Source: Streptomyces sp. NBC_01224
GTDB taxonomy: Bacteria > Actinomycetota > Actinomycetes > Streptomycetales > Streptomycetaceae
Assembly: GCF_036002945.1 (NCBI RefSeq)
Contig: NZ_CP108529.1
Location: forward strand, 6,009,001-6,073,000
Direction of reading: 5' to 3'
Length of the DNA stretch: 64,000 nt
The stretch's first letter is position 1. Each line of letters opens with the position of its first letter. The translations under genes were made by a program, and so were the position numbers. This document shows positions 18,301 to 24,061 of this stretch, one piece after another. The notes under the pieces were generated by a model that was not told the DNA's origin, searched no databases, and saw only the letters and a list, made by a program, of their open reading frames with translations.

Positions 18301-18433
18301 GGTCCGAGGTGGTGGCAGCGGGGGAGCCGGGTGCCGAAGGGGCCGCGACGGCAGCCGGCGTCCCGGTGGAGAGCAGCCCGCCGAGCACGGCGACCGCGAT
18401 GGCCGTTGCCTGCTTTCTGCGCCTGAGCCGCAT
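15395..18433 (-). CDS. Secreted GH84-type beta-N-acetylglucosaminidase with discoidin domain
   Basis: 1012 residues. Signal peptide at 1-30 (MRLRRRKQATAIAVAVLGGL ... AVAA), a GH84 N-terminal beta domain (PRPQSIKASG; GNGAQDALRT), a TIM-barrel GH84 catalytic domain from about 200 (GTTEGFYGQPWT) to 500, a helical and beta-rich middle part, and a C-terminal F5/8-type carbohydrate-binding domain (about 870-1012). The family removes terminal GlcNAc from glycans or proteins outside the cell. The motif that is Asp-Asp in characterised GH84 enzymes reads Gln305-Asp306 here (FQLQFQDVSYSEW), so activity or mechanism may differ. ATG 18433 has GGGAGAAGA upstream; the longer frame lacks a site. Confidence 0.85.
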   Translation of the reverse strand: MRLRRRKQATAIAVAVLGGLLSTGTPAAVAAPSAPGSPAATTSDRTDDGTLPAVWPRPQSIKASGPSVPLFAEVTLVVGAHADPYAVDALRQILRDTGVRTVHEALPGRGPVIRLGGNGAQDALRTLHAPDRGDLPSGGYRIAVGRVAGRDTVAMDGVGEDGLFHGVQTLRQLIRDRSVAGVTVRDWPGTAVRGTTEGFYGQPWTRAERLAQIGFMGHTKQNRYLYAAGDDPYRQARWRDPYPADRRADFRALAERARAEHVTLGWAVAPGQAMCMSSDNDVKALTKKLDALWALGVRVFQLQFQDVSYSEWHCDSDADTFGSGPEAAARAQARVASKVAQHLADRYPNAEPLSVMPTEFYQDGSTDYRRALAEELDDRVQIAWTGVGVVPRTITGGELAGARATFRHPLVTMDNYPVNDYAQDRIFLGPYTGRDPAVAMGSAALLANAMEQPSASRIPLFTAADFAWNPKGYRPQESWQAAIDDLAGGDARTRDALRALAGNSATSVLGGDESAYLQPLLAAFWQSRTTTDATAQADAARRLRAAFTVMREAPQRLKGPADGRLDGEVRPWTEQLSRYGRAGELAVDLLQAQSRGDGAAAWQASLALEPVHKAAKASGATVGKGVLGPFLDRVRREADAWTGADRDAGTVTEAPGSHTVRLDRSRPVETVTVMTVPGSGAVAGATLEAHVPGEGWRSLGPVSATGWTQTPARGLRADAIRISWPTGGPSTPPVITGTMPPIGPGSRMGSSIGTDALGSARGRAPQVRALVPWFGDEPAARLDLLRGETDAEIGGGPQRVEARLAARRPAEVRGALTAKAPEGIEVRVPKQTRVPRGSRTDVPVEITVPAGTPAGEYEVPIGFGEERSTLTVRAYPRTAGTDLVRTAAVSSSGDETPDFPATAASDGDPETRWSSPAEDGAWWQAELPQPARVGQVVLHWQDAYASRYRIQVSADGRSWRTAATVRDGKGGRESVRMDAKDTRFIRVQGDARATGFGYSLWSVRAYAVAATE

Positions 18434-18744
18434 CGCTCTTCTCCCTCGCTCCCACCGGTGGGCTCCGAGCCCACCACCCGCGCGCGAGGGTGTCAATGCG
18501 GGTGGCTGTTGTGCCGTAAATGCCCGATGTGGCGGGTGGGGTGAGGGGTGGTCGGCTGTCGACAGGCGACGCCAAGGATGACGTCGAATGGCCGAAAACA
18601 GCGGACAACTTACGGAGAACCGGCCCCCGGGGAACGGAATGTGACCCAGAGCACGTTGAAGTCGTTGTGGTAACGCCTACGTCTGCGGTCGAGCCCGCTG
18701 GGTAGGTCCGCTGTGTCCTGTTCCCCCACGGCCGGGAGGCCACC
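18434..18744. other. Divergent intergenic region GH84 gene / repeat gene
   Basis: Holds the GH84 promoter region and a candidate promoter for the repeat gene-malQ unit (18656-18683). I looked for a DasR-type dre site (AxTGGTxTAGACCAxT) and saw none. Confidence 0.4.
18656..18683 (+). promoter_or_regulatory. Candidate promoter for the repeat gene and malQ
   Basis: TTGAAG, 16 bases, TACGTC; about 60 bases ahead of the small gene's start. Spacing is one short of ideal and the -10 lacks the final T. Confidence 0.3.
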
Positions 18745-19017
18745 ATGCCCGCTGCCGCGCAGCTTCTGCTCTCCGCCCTCTCCAAACAGGCACCCGGTCC
18801 CGTCCCGCTGCCCGGTGCGGTCCCGGCCGCCGGGCCCGGCCCCGGTCCGCTGACGAGCGAGCCGCCGCTCGCCGACGCGATACCCCTCATCAGCGAGCCG
18901 CCGCTCGCCGACGCCACGCCACTGACCAGCGAAGCCCCGCTTGCCGTCAACGCCCCGCTGACCAGCGAGCCGGCCGCCTCCGGCGGCGCGTGGGGCATGG
19001 AGTTCCCAGGAGTCTGA
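18745..19017 (+). CDS. Small 12-residue-repeat protein coupled to malQ
   Basis: 90-residue protein of unknown function. A hydrophobic start (MPAAAQLLLSALSKQ) leads to a Gly/Pro linker, then three and a half tandem 12-residue repeats of the form PLTSEPPLADA, and an end GGAWGMEFPGV. A good ribosome site (GGGAGG, 5 bases before ATG) supports a real gene. Its TGA is followed directly by the malQ ATG, and the malQ ribosome site lies inside it, so the two are translationally coupled. No Cys, no membrane helix, low complexity. It might be a secreted or scaffold peptide, or simply a leader for malQ. Confidence 0.65.
   Translation: MPAAAQLLLSALSKQAPGPVPLPGAVPAAGPGPGPLTSEPPLADAIPLISEPPLADATPLTSEAPLAVNAPLTSEPAASGGAWGMEFPGV
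18850..18975 (+). repeat. 36-bp in-frame tandem repeat, 3.5 copies
   Basis: Units begin at 18850, 18886, 18922 and (partial) 18958, each opening CTSAYSAGCGA. Units 1 and 2 are nearly identical in their middle part; the third is more diverged. Every unit is 12 codons, so copy-number change would keep the frame. Confidence 0.9.
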
Positions 19018-21288
19018 ATGGGCTTGTCCCGGCTCGCCGCACTGCACGGCGTCGCCACCTCCTACTCCCCGTCCGCCGATGTCACGGTGTCCGTTGCCGA
19101 CGACACCGTCATCGCCGTGCTCGCCGCGCTCGGCGTGGACGCCGCCACGCCCGAAGCGGTACGGGAATCGCTCGCCGCCGCCGAGTCCTCGGCCCGGTCC
19201 CGGCTGCTGCCGCCGACGCTGGTGGTGTGGAGCGGGGAGCCACTGCCACCGGCCCTGACCGCCCTGCCACCCGGCACTTCGCTGGACATCGGACTCGATC
19301 GAGGGGGGGACGGCGGATCGCCCCCGCCCCTGCGGATGCACATTCCGGCCGACCGGTCGGATCCGGCCGTTTCGGGACGGGGCGCCGCCGACGCGGGCAC
19401 GGGTGCGGGCGGGGAGAGTGGAACGGGCGCGGCTGAAGGTGCGGGAGGTGACACCTCGACGGGCGTGCCCCCGACCCCCGCCTGGTGGGTCGAACCGCCG
19501 CTCGGGGTGCACCGGTTGGCCGTACGCGCCCCGGGCGGCCGGAGCGCGACCGGCACGCTCGTCGTCGCCCCGCCCCGGGTGCCGCAGCCGCCCGCACGCA
19601 GCCACGGCTTCCTCGTCCAGCTCTACTCCCTGCTCTCCGCCCGCTCCTGGGGCATGGGCGACCTCGGGGACCTCGCCGACCTCGCCGCCTGGTCCGGGCG
19701 GACCCTCGGCGCCGGATTCGTCCAGGTGAATCCGCTCCACGCCGCCGTGCTCGGCAACCCCACCGACCCGTCCCCGTACCGCCCGTCGTCACGGCGCTTC
19801 CCCGACCCCGTCCATCTGCACATCGAGTCCATCCCCGAGTACGGGCACGTGCCGGACCGGGGCACCCTCGACGATCTGCGTCAGGACGCGGCGACGCTCA
19901 GCGACACCGTGCTGAACAAGGGCGCCCTGATCGACCGGGACGCCGTCTGGGAACTCAAGCGCCAGGCTCTCGAACTCGTGACGAAGGTGCCCCTCACCCC
20001 GGGCCGCCGCGCCGCGTACTGCGACTTCCTGGCCGAGCAGGGGCAGGCCCTGGAGGACCACGCCCTGTGGTGCGCCCTCGCCGAGGTGCACGGCTCCGAC
20101 TGGCACACCTGGCCGGCCGCGCTCCGCGACCCCCGTTCCAAGGAGACCGCCCGCGCCCGCCGCGCACTGCTGGACCGGGTCGATTTCCACTGCCGGCTCG
20201 CCTGGCTGACCGACAGCCAGCTCGCCGTGGCCCAGCGCGCCGCCCTGGACGCCGAAATGGCCGTCGGCATCGTCCACGACCTCGCCGTCGGTGTGCACCC
20301 CGGCGGTGCCGATGCCTGGGCCCAGCAGGACGCCTTCGCGCACGGCATGTCCGTCGGCGCGCCCCCGGACGCCTTCAACGCCCGCGGCCAGGACTGGGGC
20401 CTGCCGCCCTGGCGCCCCGATGTCCTCGCCGCGTCCGGCTACGCCCCGTACCGAGGACTGCTGCGCGGACTCCTCGCCCACGCGGGAGCCCTGCGCATCG
20501 ACCACGTCATGGGCCTGTTCCGGCTCTGGTGGGTGCCCGAGGGGCGCCCGCCCACCGAGGGCACCTACGTCAGCCACGACGCCGAGGCGATGCTCGCCGT
20601 CCTCGTCCTGGAGGCGCACCGGGCCGGCGCGGCCGTCATGGGGGAGGACCTCGGCACCGTCGAGCCGGGCGTACGCGAGGCACTGGCCCGGCGCGGCGTG
20701 CTCGGCACTTCCGTGCTCTGGTTCGAACGGGACTGGGCGGGCACCGGCCGCCCGCTGGCCCCCGAGGAGTGGCGCGAGGGCTGCCTGGCCACCGTCACCA
20801 CGCACGATCTGCCGTCCACCGCCGCCCGGCTGACCGGCGACCATGTGACGCTGCGCCACCGCCTCGGCCTGCTCACCCGCAGCCTCGCCGAGGAGCTGAC
20901 CGCGGACGCGACCGACACCGCCGAGTGGCTGGGACATCTCGCCCGGCTCGGCCTGCTCCCCGAGGGGGAGGGCGACGAGGAGGGCGCCGTCCGCGCCGTA
21001 CACCGCTTCCTGCTGCGCACCCCCGCCCGCATGGTCGGAGTCTGGCTGCCCGACACACTGGGCGACCGCCGCCCGCAGAATCTTCCCGGCACCTGGGACC
21101 AGTACCCCAACTGGCGACTGCCCGTCGCCGACGGGGAGGGCCACCCGGTCACCCTGGAGGGGCTGGCCGCCGCACCTCGCCTGCACCGGCTGATGGAGGT
21201 CTTCGAACCTCGTGAGGACCGCCCGGGAACCCACCCGGATCTCCACCCGGATCTTTACCCGGAAATCCACCCGGAATCCCGCCCGTGA
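19018..21288 (+). CDS. malQ: 4-alpha-glucanotransferase (amylomaltase)
   Basis: GH77 enzyme that moves maltodextrin units between glucans. 756 residues, long for the family because of an N-terminal domain (about 1-200) and a Ser/Gly/Thr-rich linker. Catalytic landmarks: nucleophile Asp495 in LRIDHVMGLFRLWW, acid/base Glu543 in VMGEDLGTVE, and HDLPSTAARL for the third acidic site. The last 20 residues are a His/Pro repeat (HPDLHPDLYPEIHPE). AGGAG lies 5 bases before the ATG, inside the preceding small gene. Confidence 0.93.
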   Translation: MGLSRLAALHGVATSYSPSADVTVSVADDTVIAVLAALGVDAATPEAVRESLAAAESSARSRLLPPTLVVWSGEPLPPALTALPPGTSLDIGLDRGGDGGSPPPLRMHIPADRSDPAVSGRGAADAGTGAGGESGTGAAEGAGGDTSTGVPPTPAWWVEPPLGVHRLAVRAPGGRSATGTLVVAPPRVPQPPARSHGFLVQLYSLLSARSWGMGDLGDLADLAAWSGRTLGAGFVQVNPLHAAVLGNPTDPSPYRPSSRRFPDPVHLHIESIPEYGHVPDRGTLDDLRQDAATLSDTVLNKGALIDRDAVWELKRQALELVTKVPLTPGRRAAYCDFLAEQGQALEDHALWCALAEVHGSDWHTWPAALRDPRSKETARARRALLDRVDFHCRLAWLTDSQLAVAQRAALDAEMAVGIVHDLAVGVHPGGADAWAQQDAFAHGMSVGAPPDAFNARGQDWGLPPWRPDVLAASGYAPYRGLLRGLLAHAGALRIDHVMGLFRLWWVPEGRPPTEGTYVSHDAEAMLAVLVLEAHRAGAAVMGEDLGTVEPGVREALARRGVLGTSVLWFERDWAGTGRPLAPEEWREGCLATVTTHDLPSTAARLTGDHVTLRHRLGLLTRSLAEELTADATDTAEWLGHLARLGLLPEGEGDEEGAVRAVHRFLLRTPARMVGVWLPDTLGDRRPQNLPGTWDQYPNWRLPVADGEGHPVTLEGLAAAPRLHRLMEVFEPREDRPGTHPDLHPDLYPEIHPESRP

Positions 21289-21332
21289 CCCCGTACGGCA
21301 CCCCCGGGCGCGCGCCCGTCCCGGGCGTTCGC

Positions 21333-21338
21333 TACGTT
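21333..21338 (+). promoter_or_regulatory. -10 element of a leaderless promoter
   Basis: TACGTT followed after 6 bases by GTG 21345, so transcription would begin at or next to the start codon. There is no ribosome site. Confidence 0.6.
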
Positions 21339-21344
21339 TGCACC

Positions 21345-21575
21345 GTGGACAAGAAGAACGCTATGCGCGCCGGCGCCGTCGCGGCCGGAACGACGCTGAT
21401 GATGCTGCTCATGTCGTCCCCCGCGCTCGCGCTCACCCGCGACGACGGTGACGACCCCGGTCCGGGCCTGAGCGTGATGGAGACCATCGGTCTGTACGTC
21501 GTGGCCCCCATCGCCCTGTTCGTGGTCATCGCGGGCCTGGTCATGATCTTCGACAAGTCCAAGAAGCAGGCCTAG
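21345..21575 (+). CDS. Small single-pass membrane protein
   Basis: 76 residues: hydrophobic signal (AGTTLMMLLMSSPALA), a short acidic loop (TRDDGDDPGPG), one transmembrane helix (TIGLYVVAPIALFVVIAGLVMIF) and a basic tail (DKSKKQA). This predicts an N-out, C-in membrane peptide of unknown role. The frame is open further upstream, but GTG 21345 fits a leaderless promoter. It lies 56 bases after malQ. Confidence 0.75.
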   Translation: MDKKNAMRAGAVAAGTTLMMLLMSSPALALTRDDGDDPGPGLSVMETIGLYVVAPIALFVVIAGLVMIFDKSKKQA

Positions 21576-21666
21576 CACCCACGCTCTTCCCGAGTGCGCC
21601 GCAGGTACCCCGTACCGTGCGGCGCACACGCATGTCCGGACCCGGATGCCCGGTCCGGACCCCGGG

Positions 21667-21672
21667 TAGGTT
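21667..21672 (+). promoter_or_regulatory. -10 element of a leaderless promoter (LysR gene)
   Basis: TAGGTT, 6 bases, ATG 21679; no ribosome site precedes the ATG. Confidence 0.65.
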
Positions 21673-21678
21673 GCGGCC

Positions 21679-22602
21679 ATGATCGAGTGGGACGTCAAGA
21701 AGCTCCGCATCCTCCGTACCCTGCGCGACCGGGGCACGGTCACCGCGACCGCACAGGCCCTGCTGATGACTCCGTCCGCGGTCTCGCAGCAGCTGTCCAA
21801 CCTGTCCGGACAGCTCGGCGTACCGCTCCTGGAGGCCCAGGGCCGACGGGTCCGCCTCACCGACGCGGCGCACCTCGTGCTGCGCCATGCCGAGGCCGTC
21901 TTCGCCCAACTGGAGCGCGCCGACGCCGAACTGGCCGGCTATCTGCGCGGCGAGGCCGGCGAGGTACGGATCGCGGCGTTCTCCACGGCGGTGCCCGCCC
22001 TCGTCGTACCGGCGATCCAGCGGTTGCGTGCCGAAGAGCGCCCGGGACCGGACGTACGGGTGCGGGAGGCGGAGGCCGCGCAGGCGTACGAACTCCTGGC
22101 CGCCGGTGACGTGGACCTCGCCCTGTCCCTGGCCGCGCACGCCCCGACGGCCCGCGACCCCCGGTTCGTGGTGCTGCCCCTGCTGGCGGACCTGCTGGAC
22201 GTGGCCCTGCCCGCGGACCACCGCCTCGCCGCGGCGCCCGCCCTCCGTCTGGCGGATCTCTCCGGCGACCCCTGGATCTTCGGCGGCTCCGGCCCCTGGT
22301 CGCAGATCACGACGGCCGCGTGCGAGGCCGCCGGATTCGTGCCCGAGCAGGCGCACAGCGCCTCCGGCTGGACGGCGATCCTGGCCATGGTCGAGGCGGG
22401 CATGGGGGTTGCCCTGATCCCGCGCATGGCGTCGGCGGAACGGCACAGCCGGGGTGGCGTGGTGATGCGCGCACTGGAAGCGGACCAGCCGCGACGCCAT
22501 GTGGTGGCAGCGGTACGACAGGGGGCCGAAACGGGTCCGGCGGTGGCCAGGGTCCTCGCGGCGCTCACCGAAGCGGCCTCATCGTTCACTTCATCTGAAT
22601 AG
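21679..22602 (+). CDS. LysR-family transcriptional regulator
   Basis: 307 residues. N-terminal winged HTH at about 5-65 (ATAQALLMTPSAVSQQLSNLS, LLEAQGRRVRLT) and a periplasmic-binding-protein-like effector domain (VRIAAFSTAVPALVVPAI; DLALSLAAHAP; GMGVALIPRM). It lies 55 bases ahead of allantoicase on the same strand, so it may control that gene, though LysR targets are more often divergent. Confidence 0.9.
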   Translation: MIEWDVKKLRILRTLRDRGTVTATAQALLMTPSAVSQQLSNLSGQLGVPLLEAQGRRVRLTDAAHLVLRHAEAVFAQLERADAELAGYLRGEAGEVRIAAFSTAVPALVVPAIQRLRAEERPGPDVRVREAEAAQAYELLAAGDVDLALSLAAHAPTARDPRFVVLPLLADLLDVALPADHRLAAAPALRLADLSGDPWIFGGSGPWSQITTAACEAAGFVPEQAHSASGWTAILAMVEAGMGVALIPRMASAERHSRGGVVMRALEADQPRRHVVAAVRQGAETGPAVARVLAALTEAASSFTSSE

Positions 22603-22657
22603 ATGATGCAAAAACTTTCGATGGACCTAATTGGTTGTCCGCCGCGACAGTAGGCGC

Positions 22658-23797
22658 ATGACCTTCGAACAGAATGAGAACCGGCACGAGGATCCCCACG
22701 CCAACGATGCGGCTCCGTACGGCGGTGGCGACCCGTACGCCGACTACCGCACCACCGACCTCCCCTTCACCGAACTCGTCGACCTCGCTGACCGCCGCCT
22801 CGGCGCGGGCGTGATCGCCGCCAACGACGAGTTCTTCGCCCAGCGCGAGAACCTCCTGGTCCGGGAGCGCGCGGTCTTCGACCCCGAGCACTTCGGCCAC
22901 AAGGGCAAGATCATGGACGGCTGGGAGACCCGCCGCCGACGCGGCGCGGACGCGGCCCATCCGTTCCCGGCCCCCGAGGAGCACGACTGGGCCCTGATCC
23001 GCCTCGGCGCCCCAGGCATCATTCGCGGCATCGTCGTCGACACGGCCCACTTCCGCGGCAACTACCCGCAGCGCGTCTCGATCCAGGCAACGGCGGTCGA
23101 GGGCTCACCCGGCCCCGCCGAACTCCTCGCCGACGACGTGAAGTGGGAGGAGATCGTCCCGCCGACCCCCGTACGCGGCCACGCCGCCAACGGCTTCGAG
23201 ATCACCGGCGGCCGCCGCTGCACCCACGTACGCCTCCGTCAGCACCCCGACGGCGGCATCGCCCGCCTCCGCGTCCACGGCGAGGTCCTCCCCGACCCGT
23301 CCTGGCTCGCGACGCTCGGCACGTTCGACCTGATCTCGGTGCTGAACGGCGGCAGTTACGAGGACGCCTCCGACCGCTTCTACTCCTCGCCGACCCAGAT
23401 CATCCTGCCCGGCACCTCCCGCAGGATGGACGACGGCTGGGAGAACCGCCGCCGCCGCGTCCGCGACACGAACGACTGGGTCCGTTTCCGCCTCCCCGCC
23501 CAGGGCGCGGTCCGCGCGGTCGAGATCGACACGGCCTACCTCAAGGGCAATGCGGCCGGCTGGATCGCCCTCCAGGGCCGCAACGGTGAGACGGGCGAAT
23601 GGTTCGAGATCATCCCCCGCACCAGGCTCCAGCCCGATGCCCTCCACCGCTTCCCCCTCCGCGACCTGGCGATCGTCACCCACGTCCGTCTCGACGCCTT
23701 CCCGGACGGCGGAGTCGCCCGCATGCGCCTGCACGGCAGCCTGACGGAGTCGGGTGCGGCCGAACTGGCCCGGCGCTACGAGGAGTCGGGCGCATGA
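22658..23797 (+). CDS. alc: Allantoicase
   Basis: Hydrolyses allantoate to ureidoglycolate and urea in purine/allantoin degradation; cytosolic. 379 residues in two homologous jelly-roll halves, each with the signature MDGWE(T/N)RRRR (first near 85, second near 260) and a matching HVRLxxxPDGGxARxRxHG end. No allantoinase or ureidoglycolate gene is adjacent, so the pathway is split. The ATG lacks a clear ribosome site; a GACAGT 6 bases upstream suggests another leaderless start. The upstream 50 bases are AT-rich for this genome. Confidence 0.93.
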   Translation: MTFEQNENRHEDPHANDAAPYGGGDPYADYRTTDLPFTELVDLADRRLGAGVIAANDEFFAQRENLLVRERAVFDPEHFGHKGKIMDGWETRRRRGADAAHPFPAPEEHDWALIRLGAPGIIRGIVVDTAHFRGNYPQRVSIQATAVEGSPGPAELLADDVKWEEIVPPTPVRGHAANGFEITGGRRCTHVRLRQHPDGGIARLRVHGEVLPDPSWLATLGTFDLISVLNGGSYEDASDRFYSSPTQIILPGTSRRMDDGWENRRRRVRDTNDWVRFRLPAQGAVRAVEIDTAYLKGNAAGWIALQGRNGETGEWFEIIPRTRLQPDALHRFPLRDLAIVTHVRLDAFPDGGVARMRLHGSLTESGAAELARRYEESGA

Positions 23798-23904
23798 TCC
23801 CCATCCCGTGACTCCTTCCTCCCGTAACCACCTTTGCTCCCGCCCGTCGGACGGCTGCGCGACGGCGCCCGCCCGACGGGCGGTCTCCAGGGCCAACGGC
23901 CCCC

Positions 23905-23982
23905 CGGTCCAATGCCTGCGCGACTGTGGGCGCGGAAATCCAGGCCGTGGTCGACTCGGGCGGCAAGACGTTCCGGCTGTGA
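23905..23982 (+). other. Short unexplained frame, possible gene remnant
   Basis: A frame ending AEIQAVVDSGGKTFRL-stop reads like the C-terminal end of a protein, but no start, ribosome site or upstream part is present before the alc stop. It is either a decayed fragment or chance. Confidence 0.25.
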
Positions 23983-24007
23983 TCCGACAGCCGGGTGGGA
24001 GAGAGGA

Positions 24008-24040
24008 AGGGGCGCCCCCGCAATCGCGGGAGGCGCCCCT
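24008..24040. terminator. Bidirectional terminator alc / pepN
   Basis: AGGGGCGCCCCCGC pairs with GCGGGAGGCGCCCCT with a 4-base loop and one bulged T. It lies 21 bases beyond the stop of the minus-strand aminopeptidase gene. Confidence 0.75.
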
Positions 24041-24061
24041 CACTGCTTAACCGTTCAGCCG

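Noticed and set aside
18434..18744. DasR (GlcNAc regulator) site before the GH84 gene
   Set aside because: No sequence close to the dre consensus was found by eye in this region or around the csn operon.
18850..18975. Possible CRISPR-like array
   Set aside because: Repeats are contiguous, in frame, 36 bases with no unique spacers, and inside a small coding region.
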